A stretch of 64,000 nt of DNA from Mycobacteriales bacterium. GTDB lineage: Bacteria > Actinomycetota > Actinomycetes > Mycobacteriales > SCTD01. The stretch lies in assembly GCA_030697205.1 (NCBI GenBank), contig JAUYQP010000013.1:186001-250000 (forward strand), given 5' to 3'. The position numbers and the translations under genes were made by a program. Position 1 is the stretch's first letter, and the number at the start of each line of letters is the position of its first letter. Shown one piece after another: positions 48,431 to 61,373 of this stretch. The notes beneath the pieces are model-generated. The model was not told where the DNA came from. It was given only the letters and a program-made list of their open reading frames with translations, and made no database searches.

Positions 48431-48465
48431 CCGCCCCGCCCCGCCCCGCCCCGCCCCGCCCCGCC
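48431..48465. repeat. (CCGCC)7 simple tandem repeat
   Basis: Seven perfect copies of the pentamer CCGCC follow the LVIVD-type gene and adjoin the 59-bp palindromic element. Such tracts vary in copy number by slippage. Confidence 0.9.
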
Positions 48466-48472
48466 GCACGCG

Positions 48473-48531
48473 GATTGGGTGGCTTTCGTCGGCGCGCCGC
48501 GCGGCGACACGCCGAGGAACCCCACCCAATC
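48473..48531. repeat. 59-bp dispersed palindromic element, copy B
   Basis: GATTGGGTGG (48473-48482) and CCACCCAATC (48522-48531) are perfect 10-bp arms. The inner blocks GGCTTTCGTCGGCG and CGACACGCCGAG match the copy at 27014-27072. It lies between two convergent genes. Confidence 0.8.
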
Positions 48532-48585
48532 CCGCCGGGGGACGGCAGTGACCGCGGGTGCGGGCTGGCGGCAGCGGGCGGGGCG

Positions 48586-49172
48586 CTAGGGCGTGGGGGT
48601 GGGGCTCGGGTCGGGCTGGCGTCCGAGGCCGGCACCCGCACCGGCGGTCGGGATGATGCCGCCGTCGTCGTCCTCCGTGGGCTCGGCGGCGGCGGACGCC
48701 GACGCGGCGGAGGCGGAGGCCGCCGCGGCGGACCGGGAGGCCTCTGCAGATGCGGCAGCGGCGGCCGAGGCCGAGGCGGCAGCAGCTGCCGAGGCAGAGG
48801 CCGCAGCAGCGGAGCGGGACGCCTCGGCCTTCGCGGCGGCCGACGCGGACGCCGCCGCGGAGGCCGACGCCAGCGCCTCCTGCACGTCGCGGTCGATGAG
48901 GTCGGCGTCGTCGAAGGCAGCCTTGGCGAAGTCGCGCAGCCGGGTCACCTGGCTGGACGGGATCTTCCCGGAGCGGCCCAGCGCCTCGACCTCCGCGACG
49001 AAGGCCTCGAGCGCGCTGCGCAGCCCGTCGGGGTCGCCCTCGTTGGCCTCGGCGAGCACCGTGTTGAGGGCGCTGTTGAGCCGGGCCTGCGGCGAGGGCG
49101 TGCTGCAGCCGGCGAGCAGCGCGGTGGCCACGACGACGTAGGCGACCGGCAGGGCGGCGAGCCGGACCCGCC

Positions 49173-49176
<4 letters not shown>
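48586..49176 (-). CDS. Ala/Ser-rich lipoprotein
   Basis: The protein has 196 residues. A lipobox LLAGC ends the N-terminal signal (VAYVVVATALLAGCSTPS), so the mature protein is probably tethered through Cys. Residues about 25-95 form helices (LNSALNTVLAEANEGDPDGL through VTRLRDFAKAAFDDADLIDRD). The next 70 residues are almost only Ala and Ser with spaced Lys, Glu or Arg, and the end is Pro/Thr-rich. The GTG overlaps the kinase stop (GTGA), so it is coupled to a Ser/Thr kinase and may be its partner or substrate. Family not recognised. Confidence 0.8.
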
Positions 49177-53069
<3,893 letters not shown>

Positions 53070-53071
53070 CG

Positions 53072-53590
53072 CTAGCGGCCGGTGCCGCCGTAGACGGTGG
53101 CGGGCTCGTCGTCGGAGCCGAGGTCGAAGGCGGCGTGCACCGCCGTGACGGCGTTCTTCACGTCGGTGTCGCGGCAGACGACCGAGATCCGGATCTCCGA
53201 GGTGGAGATGGCCTCCGCGTTGACGCCGGCCTCGGCGAGCGCCTCGAAGAAGGTCGCCGACACGCCGGGGTGCGAGCGCATGCCGGCGCCGACGAGCGAC
53301 ACCTTGCCGATGTGCTCGTCGGACAGCAGCGACTCGAAGCCGACCCGGGCCTGCAGCTTCGACAGCGCGGTGACCGCCGTCGTGAGGTCGGACTTCGGCA
53401 GCGTGAACGAGATGTCGGTGCGGTCGGTCGCACCCGAGACGTTCTGCACGATCATGTCGATGTTCACCTCGGCGTCGGCCAGCGCGCGGAAGATCGCGGC
53501 CGCCTCACCGGGCTTGTCGGGGACGCCGACGACGGTGACCCGCGCCTCGGAGAGGTCGTGCGCGACCCCGCTGATGATGGCCTGCTCCAC
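53072..53590 (-). other. Internal start giving the aspartate kinase beta subunit
   Basis: In frame inside ask, the GTG at 53590 ([18 protein letters not shown]) follows AGGAGAGG by 5 nt. It would produce the 172-residue regulatory chain made of the two ACT domains. Such overlapping alpha and beta subunits are known for aspartate kinases of Corynebacterium and Bacillus. Confidence 0.75.
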
Positions 53591-54328
53591 GGGAGCCTCT
53601 CCTGTGATCAAGGTGCCGGGCTTCTGGCTGAATGACGACCGGACGACGAGCGGGACGTGGTAGCGGCGGGCGTACTCGACGCAGCGCAGGTGGAGGATCT
53701 TCGCGCCGCAGGCGGCCAGCTCGAGCATCTCCTCGTAGGAGACGGTCAGGAGCTGGCGGGCGCTCGGCACGATGCGGGGGTCCGCGGAGTAGACACCGTC
53801 GACGTCGGTGTAGATCTCGCAGACCTCGGCCCCGAGCGCGGCGGCCAGCGCGACCGCGGTCGTGTCGGAGCCGCCGCGGCCCAGGGTGGTGATGTCCTTG
53901 GTGTCCTGGCTGACGCCCTGGAAGCCGGCGACGATCGCGATGTGGCCCTTCTCCAGGGCTTCGGTGATGCGCCCCGGCGTCACGTCGATGATGCGCGCCT
54001 TGCCATGCACGCTGTCGGTGATGACGCCGGCCTGCGAGCCGGTGAAGGACCGTGCCGACGCGCCGAGGTTGGCGATCGCCATCGCGAGCAGCGCCATCGA
54101 GATCCGCTCGCCGGCGGTCAGCAGCATGTCGAGCTCGCGGCCCGGCGGCAGCGGGCTGACCTGCTGCGCGAGGTCGAGCAGCTCGTCGGTCGTGTCGCCC
54201 ATCGCCGACACCACGACGCAGACGTCGTGGCCGGCCTTGCGGGTGGCGACGATCCGCTCGGCGACCCGCTTGATCCGCTCGGCGTCGGACACGCTGGAGC
54301 CGCCGTACTTCTGCACGACGAGTCCCAT
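53072..54328 (-). CDS. ask: Aspartate kinase
   Basis: This 418-residue enzyme phosphorylates aspartate, the first step to lysine, threonine, methionine and diaminopimelate. The N-terminal kinase domain has [36 protein letters not shown] and [15 protein letters not shown]. Two ACT domains follow from about residue 250 ([20 protein letters not shown] and [20 protein letters not shown]). They probably bind Lys and Thr for feedback control. TAGAGT lies 6 nt before the ATG. It is separated from asd by the CocE-type gene. Confidence 0.97.
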   Translation of the reverse strand: MGLVVQKYGGSSVSDAERIKRVAERIVATRKAGHDVCVVVSAMGDTTDELLDLAQQVSPLPPGRELDMLLTAGERISMALLAMAIANLGASARSFTGSQAGVITDSVHGKARIIDVTPGRITEALEKGHIAIVAGFQGVSQDTKDITTLGRGGSDTTAVALAAALGAEVCEIYTDVDGVYSADPRIVPSARQLLTVSYEEMLELAACGAKILHLRCVEYARRYHVPLVVRSSFSQKPGTLITGEAPVEQAIISGVAHDLSEARVTVVGVPDKPGEAAAIFRALADAEVNIDMIVQNVSGATDRTDISFTLPKSDLTTAVTALSKLQARVGFESLLSDEHIGKVSLVGAGMRSHPGVSATFFEALAEAGVNAEAISTSEIRISVVCRDTDVKNAVTAVHAAFDLGSDDEPATVYGGTGR

Positions 54329-54334
54329 GGCACC

Positions 54335-54340
54335 ACTCTA
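54335..54340 (-). promoter_or_regulatory. -10 box of ask (leaderless)
   Basis: The minus strand reads TAGAGT, then 6 nt, then the ATG at 54328. Confidence 0.6.
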
Positions 54341-54357
54341 ACGAGGCCGCGCTGACG

Positions 54358-54363
54358 TAGCGT
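54358..54363 (+). promoter_or_regulatory. -10 box of the ABC exporter operon (leaderless)
   Basis: TAGCGT, 7 nt, then the GTG at 54371; divergent from the ask promoter only 18 bp away. Confidence 0.65.
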
Positions 54364-54370
54364 GCGGCCG

Positions 54371-55326
<956 letters not shown>

Positions 55327-55330
<4 letters not shown>

Positions 55331-56442
55331 CCGCGTCCGGCATCGCGACCGTCGCCCGGCAGGAGTTCCGGCTGCGCATCCGCGCCGGTAGGTGGCGCTG
55401 GCTTCTGGGCATCTGGTTCGCGATCCTCGCGGCCTTCACGCTGCTGCTCCGCGGCGCCCTGTCGCGCGGGTTCACCAACGAGGACATCGACTCCAAGGGC
55501 ACAGTCGTCTACGGCGGACTGATGCTGTTCGTCCTCGGACTGGCGCTTCTCGTCGTACCCGCCCTGGCCGCCCAGTCGGTCAACGGCGACCGCGAGCGAG
55601 GCACCCTCGCGACCCTGCAGGTGACGCGGCTGTCCGCCGCCGAGATCACCTTCGGCAAGTTCGCCGCGGCCTGGGTCACCGCGCTGGTGTTCCTCGGGCT
55701 GACGCTGCCGCTCGTCGTCTTCGCGATGACCCAGAAGGGCGTGCCGATCGGACGCGTGGTCGTCGTGACGCTCGTCATCGCGGTGCTGCTCGGCACGGTC
55801 TGCGCGATCTCGCTCGCCCTGTCGGCGCTGCTGTCCCGCACGACTACCAGCGGCGTGCTCGCCTACCTCTCGGTCTTCGCTCTGGCGATCGGCACCCTCA
55901 TCGTCTTCGGCCTCGTCACGGCGGTGACGACCGAGGAGTACACCGACAGCTACGAGAACAGCTGCCCGACGGCGGCCGAATTGCCGCCCGACATGTCCGC
56001 CGCGGAGCGCGAGCAGATCCTCAGCAGCTGCGTCGCCGGGAGGCAGACCTTCACCGCCACCCGCGCCCGCACCGACCGGACGTGGTGGCTGCTCGCGCCC
56101 AACCCGTTCGTCATCCTGGCCGACGCCGCACCTGCGCTGCCGGAGGAGACCGAGGCGCAGCGCCGCGCACGGGAGGCCCGCGAGGCCCGCGGCGAGTTCC
56201 GCACCAACGCCCGTGACCTCGACCCGCTCGGCCAGATCGGCTCGGCGGTCCGCGACCTGCGCGAGGCCCCGGCCGACACCCGTGCGGGCGCGATGCCGAT
56301 GTCCCTGCCCGAGGAGCGCAAGGCGGTGTGGCCCTGGGGCCTCGCGGCCAACGTCGTCCTCGCCGCCGGCGCCCTGTGGCTCACCACCCGCCGCCTGCAC
56401 ACCCCGTCACGCACCCTCCCCCGCGGCCAGCGCGTCGCCTGA
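55327..56442 (+). CDS. ABC-2 type permease
   Basis: This 371-residue membrane protein has an N-terminal amphipathic part (ATVARQEFRLRIRAGRWRW), six helices and a large outer loop between the fifth and sixth (about residues 200-330), which holds two cysteines (ENSCPTAAEL and ILSSCVAGRQ) and a conserved NPFVILADAAP. It forms the transporter with the ATPase upstream. ATG overlaps the upstream stop (ATGA). Confidence 0.9.
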
Positions 56443-56474
56443 CCCCCGCCCCCCGTGCCCCCGCCCCCAGGCCC

Positions 56475-56524
56475 TTGCGTCATAACGCCCACGCGGCGAC
56501 ACCTCCTGTGTCCCTATGACGCAA
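56475..56524. repeat. 50-bp intergenic palindromic element
   Basis: TTGCGTCATA (56475-56484) and TATGACGCAA (56515-56524) are perfect outer arms; inside, GACAC and GTGTC form a second stem. It lies between the convergent permease and GNAT genes. One copy in the window. Confidence 0.75.
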
Positions 56525-56532
56525 CGGCGGGG

Positions 56533-57390
56533 TCAGCCGAAGGCGCCACTCGGGAGGTAGGCCGTCATCGGGCCGGGCCGGCCCCGCAGGCAGATCGAGG
56601 CCCCGCCGTGCAGCCCGAGCCGCAGGTCCAGGCAGGCGTCGATCGCCCACTGCTGGTCGGCGGACAGCCAGTCGACCTCGACCTCGTCGCCGGCCTCCGC
56701 GACCGACGCGATCAGCACCTGCCGGGCGGCGTCGGTCGTCGTGCCGCCGACCCAGACAGGACCACCATGGCGTACGACGGCAAACCCCCGTCCTGCCGCG
56801 TCGTCGACGACGAGCAACTGCCAGCCGTTGCCCTGCAGCACGTCGAGGTCGGTGCCGGAGCGGGCGCCCCGCTGCGCGACGAGCACGTCCTCGACGAGGT
56901 CGCGGTCGTCGTCGAAGGACCCGACCCGCACCCCCGGCGTCGCCGGCAGCAGCGCCCGGTCGACGGGGCCCCTGCCGACGTAGGCGGGCACCAGGTCGAA
57001 GCCGGCGCGGCGGTAGCGGCGCAGCGCCGCCGGGTCGACGGTCGAGGTGATCCAGGACCGGTCGGTCGCCGTCGTCAGCGACCTGTCGAGCAGCTGCCGG
57101 CCGAGGCCGGTGCCCTGCTGCGACGGCTCCACCATGAGCAGCGAGAGGAACCACGTGCCGTCCCGGACGAGCGCGAGCGCGCACGCCACGACCCGATCGT
57201 CGTCGACCGCGACCCACGACGAGTCGGGATCGGTCGCCTGAAGGTGACCGATCCGGCGGCGGGCGTTGGCGACCGCGTGCTCGGTCACCTCCGCGACCGG
57301 CTCGCCGATGCGCCGGTCGAGGTCCTGCAGGGCCGCGACGGTGACGAGCCGCGCGCCCTCCACGTCGTCGGCGGTCATGGGTCGGATCAC
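56533..57390 (-). CDS. GNAT N-acetyltransferase (possible double GNAT)
   Basis: The protein has 285 residues. The N-terminal GNAT domain has VIRPMTADDVEGARLVTVAAL and the acetyl-CoA loop LLMVEPSQQGTGLGRQLLDRSL. The second half (GFAVVRHGGPVWVGGTTTDAARQVLIASVAEAGDEVEVDWLSADQQWAIDACLDL) resembles the C-terminal half of the SCP2/GNAT-like two-domain family in which the second domain lost the acetyl-CoA loop. I start at the GTG at 57390 because AGGGTGG stands 5 nt before it; 57399 is also possible. The substrate is unknown. Confidence 0.88.
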   Translation of the reverse strand: MIRPMTADDVEGARLVTVAALQDLDRRIGEPVAEVTEHAVANARRRIGHLQATDPDSSWVAVDDDRVVACALALVRDGTWFLSLLMVEPSQQGTGLGRQLLDRSLTTATDRSWITSTVDPAALRRYRRAGFDLVPAYVGRGPVDRALLPATPGVRVGSFDDDRDLVEDVLVAQRGARSGTDLDVLQGNGWQLLVVDDAAGRGFAVVRHGGPVWVGGTTTDAARQVLIASVAEAGDEVEVDWLSADQQWAIDACLDLRLGLHGGASICLRGRPGPMTAYLPSGAFG

Positions 57391-57423
57391 GCCGGCCACC
57401 CTGCCGCATTCGCGTGCGGTGTG

Positions 57424-58023
57424 TCACACGTCGAGGCGACGGCGCCCTTCGAAGGCGCGTCCGAGGGTGACCTCGTCGGCGTACTCCAGATCTCCTCCGA
57501 CGGGCAGTCCGCTCGCGAGCCGGGTGACCGCGAGGCCCATCGGCTTGACCAGGCGCGCGAGGTAGGTCGCGGTCGCCTCGCCCTCGAGGTTGGGGTCGGT
57601 CGCGAGGATGAGCTCGGTGACGCTGCCGTCCTGCAGCCGCACCATCAGCTCGCGCACCCGCAGGTCGTCGGGGCCGATGCCGTCGATCGGCGAGATGGCG
57701 CCACCGAGCACGTGGTAGCGGCCGCGGAACTCGCGGGTCTTCTCGATCGCGACGACGTCCTTGCTCTCCTCGACCACGCAGATGACGGTGAGGTCGCGGC
57801 GCGGGTCGCGACAGATGCGGCACTCGTCCTGCTCGGTGACGTTGCCGCAGACCTTGCAGAAGCGGACCTTCTCCTTGACCTCGACCAGCGCGGTCACCAG
57901 CCGCTTGACGTCGACGGGGTCGGCCGACAGCAGGTGGAAGGCGATCCGCTGGGCGCTCTTCGGGCCGACGCCGGGCAGGCGGCCGAGCTCGTCGATGAGG
58001 TCCTGGACCGCGCCTTCGTACAC
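57424..58023 (-). CDS. recR: Recombination protein RecR
   Basis: This 199-residue protein has the helix-hairpin-helix [20 protein letters not shown], the zinc finger [16 protein letters not shown] and the Toprim domain ([32 protein letters not shown]). It assists RecF and RecO in loading RecA at gaps. The order dnaX-ybaB-recR on one strand is widely conserved. Length is standard. Confidence 0.97.
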   Translation of the reverse strand: MYEGAVQDLIDELGRLPGVGPKSAQRIAFHLLSADPVDVKRLVTALVEVKEKVRFCKVCGNVTEQDECRICRDPRRDLTVICVVEESKDVVAIEKTREFRGRYHVLGGAISPIDGIGPDDLRVRELMVRLQDGSVTELILATDPNLEGEATATYLARLVKPMGLAVTRLASGLPVGGDLEYADEVTLGRAFEGRRRLDV

Positions 58024-58356
58024 CTACATCCCGGGCAGCCCGAGGCCGCCCATCCCGCCGGTGACCGGCCCCATCTTCTCGGCGGCCAGCGCCTGCGCGG
58101 CGGCCGAGGCGTCACGGATCGCGGCGAGCACGAGGTCCTCGAGCGACTCGACGTCGTCGGGGTCGACGGCCTTCGGGTCGATGCTGATGCCGGTGACCTC
58201 GCCGGCGCCGGTGATGCGCGCGGTGACGAGACCGCCGCCCGACGTGCCCGTGACCTCGGTCGCCGCGAGCTCCTCCTGGGCGGCCGCGAGCTGCGCCTGC
58301 ATCTTCTGCGCCTGCTTCATCAGCGCCTGCATGTTGGGCTGGCCACCGGGCTTCAT
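58024..58356 (-). CDS. YbaB/EbfC nucleoid-associated protein
   Basis: This 110-residue protein has the YbaB helix [23 protein letters not shown], the strand [20 protein letters not shown] and the motif [17 protein letters not shown]. It binds DNA as a dimer. It is directly followed by recR with no spacing. The typical dnaX-ybaB-recR set is complete here. Confidence 0.95.
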   Translation of the reverse strand: MKPGGQPNMQALMKQAQKMQAQLAAAQEELAATEVTGTSGGGLVTARITGAGEVTGISIDPKAVDPDDVESLEDLVLAAIRDASAAAQALAAEKMGPVTGGMGGLGLPGM

Positions 58357-58488
58357 GCGTCGTCCTCGTCGTCGTCGTGCACCGTCGTCGCAGAGCCTAG
58401 GCCGTGGAGCCGGTCCGTCGCGTCTCGGTCGATCGGGGTCACCAGGGCGACCACCCTGACCCGAGACAGCGCGCGAGTCAGTTGGGGC

Positions 58489-60702
58489 TCACTCGCCGAG
58501 GGTGCCGACGACGCGACCGCCGAGCTCCTTCGTGACGAGCTCCAGCGCCGCCTCCTCGCCGAGCACGCGGTCGCTCGGGGGCGGCGGGGCGTCCGGGTCC
58601 TCGGGCTCCATCTCGTCACCAGGCGCAAATCCCTCGTACGCCGGGGGCGCCTGCTGCGCGGGCCGGTCCTCACCGGCGGGCGACCGGTCGGCTGAGGGAG
58701 CAGCCGCACCGTCGGCGGGCACGCAGTGCAGGTCGACGTCGAGGCCGAGCACGCTGCGCAGCGCGTCCTTGACGAAGTCGGGACTCGAACCGGACTGGAA
58801 GGCCCGCATCGTCCCGGGGTGGCCGAAGGCGAGCGTCAACGTGCGGCCCGACAGCGCCTGGACCTGCGCGTCGACGAGCTGCGTCCACGCGACCCGCTTG
58901 ACCTGGCTGACGGCGTCGAGGATCGCGTCCCACGACCGGCGCACCGCGGCCGCGTCGAGGCCCCCTGCAACCGGTGCCGCTGCGGCGGGCGCGGCTGCGG
59001 GTGAGGGCACCGCTGTCGGCGACGCCTGCTCGGCAGGTGCCTCGGGAGCGTCCGGTCCACCCGACGGCGCGGGCGCGGCGGCCGGCACGTCGGCGGATGC
59101 GGCGGGAGCGGCGGGTGCGGCAGCCGTGGCGGGTTCGCTGCCGCTTCCCGGGCGGACCGGCTCGGGCCACGCAGCGGCAGGCGCAGCGGCAGGCGCGGCG
59201 GGAGTCGCCCGCTCCGGTGCCGCGGCGGGCGCGTCCGGTCGAGCGGGCGTCGCGGGGACGGGGGTGGGCGTGGCGGTAGGGGCGGGTGCGGCCGCTGCAG
59301 GGGCAGCCGGGGCGGGGGGCACCGGGGCCGGGGGCGCCGCGGCCGGAGCGGCGGGGGGCACCGGGGCAGCCGGGGCCACGGGGGTCGGGGCGCTCGCGGC
59401 TGCGGCAGCGGCGGCTGCTGCGGCGGCACGGGCGGCGGCGATGCCCGACTGCTCCGACGAGGTCCGGTCAGGTGCCGCGGCGGATGCGCCCGGGTGGCCA
59501 GACGTCGCGGAGGAGGCGACGGCAGGCCCCGGGTCGCCGGCGATGTCGAGGCGGCGCTCGAGGCGCTCGACGCGGGCCAGCACCGCCGCGTCACCGGTGG
59601 AGGCGGCAGGGAGCAGGACGCGGGCGCAGACGAGCTCGAGCAGGAGGCGGGGGGCCGTCGTACCCCTCATCTCGGTGAGCCCCTCGTGGAGCAGGTCGGC
59701 GGCGCGGGACAGCCCGGCGCTGCCGAGGGCCGCGGACTGGCGGGCCATCCGCTGCAGCTGGTCGGGTGGGCAGTCGAGCAGGCCGCTCTCCCCGGCGTCG
59801 GGCACGGCATCGAGGACGACGAGGTCGCGCAGCCGCTCGAGCACGTCCTGGGCGAAGCGGCGCGGGTCGTGGCCGCCCTCCATGACGCGGTCGACGGTCG
59901 CGAAGACCGCGGCACCGTCGCGGGCCGCGAAGGCGTCGACGACGTCGTCGAGCAGGGTGTCCGGGGTGACGCCGAGCAGCCCGGCCGCGGCCTCGCGGGT
60001 CACGCCGTCCGCGCCGGACGACGCCAGGACCTGGTCGAGGATCGACAGCCCGTCACGCGCGGACCCGGCAGCGGCGCGCACGACCAGGGGGATGACGGTC
60101 GGGTCGACGGCGATGCCCTCGGAGGCGACGACGTCGGTGAGCAGCCGGGTGAGGTCGGCGCGCGGCATCAGCCGGAACGGGTAGTGGTGGGTGCGCGAGC
60201 GGATGGTCTGCAGGACCTTCTCCGGCTCGGTCGTCGCGAAGACGAAGCGCAGGTAGTCCGGCGGCTCCTCGACGAGCTTGAGCAGCGCGTTGAAGCCCTC
60301 GCGCGAGACCATGTGGGCCTCGTCGATGATGTAGACCTTGAAGCGACTGGAGACCGGCGCGTAGAACGCCCGCTCGCGCAGGTCGCGGGCGTCGTCGACA
60401 CCACCGTGCGACGCGGCGTCGATCTCGACGACGTCGAGCGAGCCGGGGCCGTTGGGCGCGAGCGCGACGCAGTTGTCGCAGGTCCCGCACGGGTCCGGCG
60501 TCGGGCCCTGCGCGCAGTTGAGCGAGCGGGCGAGGATGCGCGCGGACGACGTCTTGCCGCACCCGCGCGGCCCGCTGAAGAGGTAGGCGTGGTGGATGCG
60601 GCCGTTGCGCAGCGCCTGCTGGAGCGGGCCCGTCACGTGCTCCTGGCCGAGCACCTCGCCGAAGCTGCCCGGACGATACTTGCGATAGAGCGCAAGGCTC
60701 AC
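58489..60702 (-). CDS. dnaX: DNA polymerase III subunits gamma/tau
   Basis: The protein has 737 residues. The clamp-loader ATPase includes Walker A GPRGCGKTSSARIL, a zinc finger (CAQGPTPDPCGTCDNC), Walker B VYIIDEAHM and the SRC-like motif region. From about residue 400 to 590 there is an Ala/Pro-rich linker, then a conserved C-terminal domain (DAILDAVSQVKRVAWTQLVDAQV onward). The start is the GTG at 60702 behind GGAGGTCGTC; an earlier in-frame GTG at 60759 lies inside the SRP RNA gene. No frameshift signal for a gamma form was sought. Confidence 0.96.
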   Translation of the reverse strand: MSLALYRKYRPGSFGEVLGQEHVTGPLQQALRNGRIHHAYLFSGPRGCGKTSSARILARSLNCAQGPTPDPCGTCDNCVALAPNGPGSLDVVEIDAASHGGVDDARDLRERAFYAPVSSRFKVYIIDEAHMVSREGFNALLKLVEEPPDYLRFVFATTEPEKVLQTIRSRTHHYPFRLMPRADLTRLLTDVVASEGIAVDPTVIPLVVRAAAGSARDGLSILDQVLASSGADGVTREAAAGLLGVTPDTLLDDVVDAFAARDGAAVFATVDRVMEGGHDPRRFAQDVLERLRDLVVLDAVPDAGESGLLDCPPDQLQRMARQSAALGSAGLSRAADLLHEGLTEMRGTTAPRLLLELVCARVLLPAASTGDAAVLARVERLERRLDIAGDPGPAVASSATSGHPGASAAAPDRTSSEQSGIAAARAAAAAAAAAAASAPTPVAPAAPVPPAAPAAAPPAPVPPAPAAPAAAAPAPTATPTPVPATPARPDAPAAAPERATPAAPAAAPAAAWPEPVRPGSGSEPATAAAPAAPAASADVPAAAPAPSGGPDAPEAPAEQASPTAVPSPAAAPAAAAPVAGGLDAAAVRRSWDAILDAVSQVKRVAWTQLVDAQVQALSGRTLTLAFGHPGTMRAFQSGSSPDFVKDALRSVLGLDVDLHCVPADGAAAPSADRSPAGEDRPAQQAPPAYEGFAPGDEMEPEDPDAPPPPSDRVLGEEAALELVTKELGGRVVGTLGE

Positions 60703-60744
60703 GACGACCTCCGGGCAACGGCGAGCAGGTGGGGCGGGGAAGCC

Positions 60745-60840
60745 GGCGACCCCTCGCACACCCGCACAGAGCCCGCCTGCCCTTGCTGCCTTCCGGCCCT
60801 GGGGGGGTTCAGCGAGGTGCGCGCCGCACGAGGGGTCGTC
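60745..60840 (-). ncRNA. ffs: Signal recognition particle RNA (small bacterial type)
   Basis: On the minus strand the segment forms a long hairpin closed by CGACCCCTCG and CGAGGGGTCG. It contains the conserved apical motif CCGGAAGGCAGCAAGGGCAGG (as complementary sequence at 60777-60797) that binds Ffh, preceded by CTGAACCCCCCCAGGG. This is the roughly 96-nt SRP RNA, in its frequent actinobacterial place upstream of dnaX. Ends are approximate. Confidence 0.93.
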
Positions 60841-60844
60841 GGTG

Positions 60845-60850
60845 ACAGTA
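60845..60850 (-). promoter_or_regulatory. -10 box of the SRP RNA
   Basis: The minus strand reads TACTGT and then 7 nt to the presumed 5' end near 60838. Confidence 0.6.
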
Positions 60851-60906
60851 CCCGCCCACCGACCCCCCGTACGACGGCCCCGGCCGCACTGGGGACATCC
60901 GTCCCG

Positions 60907-61149
60907 CTACTGCACCCGGAGCTCGACGCGCTGACTGACGGAGGTGCCGAGGTTGGTGGCCAGCAGGGTGCGCCCCACGACCGCGGTGCCGGCCTTGAAG
61001 GGCGTGCCCTGGGCGATGCTGAAGGCCGGACGTCCGCCCGTGTCCTCCAAGCAGTTGCGGGCTCCGATCGCGACCGGCTCGCGCAGCGCCCCAGCCGAGG
61101 TGTTGGTGACCACGCGCTCGCCCCACCACGCGCCCCCGACAGCGGTCAC
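60907..61149 (-). CDS. Small hypothetical protein
   Basis: An 80-residue frame with balanced composition and alternating strands (VVTNTSAGALREPVAIGARN, FSIAQGTPFKAGTAVVGRTLL, SQRVELRVQ), unlike the Arg/Pro-rich noise of unread frames here. It looks like a small Ig-like or beta-sandwich fragment with one Cys. The start (GTG at 61149) has no good ribosome site; the frame is open further upstream. It could be the remnant of a larger gene. Function unknown. Confidence 0.4.
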   Translation of the reverse strand: MTAVGGAWWGERVVTNTSAGALREPVAIGARNCLEDTGGRPAFSIAQGTPFKAGTAVVGRTLLATNLGTSVSQRVELRVQ

Positions 61150-61216
61150 CAGGCTGAACGGCAGGAACCGCCCCCCTTGGCTCGCGCGACCCTCGCACGC
61201 CCGCCCGGCGCTTCGC

Positions 61217-61222
61217 TAGGAT
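61217..61222 (+). promoter_or_regulatory. -10 box of tRNA-Ser
   Basis: TAGGAT ends 7 nt before the mature 5' end at 61230. Confidence 0.55.
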
Positions 61223-61229
61223 CGTCGGC

Positions 61230-61315
61230 GGAGGATTCGCCTAGTTGGCCTATGGCGCACGCTTGGAAAGCGTGTTGGGGGCAACCCCTCACGAGTTCGA
61301 ATCTCGTATCCTCCG
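61230..61315 (+). tRNA. tRNA-Ser (GGA)
   Basis: Acceptor arms GGAGGAT and ATCCTCC, anticodon stem ACGCT/AGCGT with loop TGGAAAG giving anticodon GGA, a long variable arm (TTGGGGGCAACCCCTCA region) typical of class II tRNAs, and a T loop GTTCGAATC. CCA is not encoded. Eighty-six nucleotides. Confidence 0.97.
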
Positions 61316-61322
61316 CCCCCTC

Positions 61323-61350
61323 GAGAGCCGCCCCCGCCGGGGCGGCTCTC
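61323..61350 (+). terminator. Terminator after tRNA-Ser
   Basis: GAGAGCCGCCCC and GGGGCGGCTCTC form a perfect 12-bp stem with a 4-nt loop. Confidence 0.85.
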
Positions 61351-61373
61351 GTCGTTGCGCGGCAGACTGCGGC

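Noticed and set aside
48421-48531. CRISPR-like array
   Set aside because: The CCGCC units are 5 bp, without spacers, and the palindrome next to it occurs once here. No cas genes exist in the window.
58353-58709. An additional 118-codon gene overlapping the end of dnaX
   Set aside because: It is Arg-rich, out of frame with dnaX on the same strand, and lacks a ribosome site; the 130 bp between dnaX and ybaB hold no clear feature.
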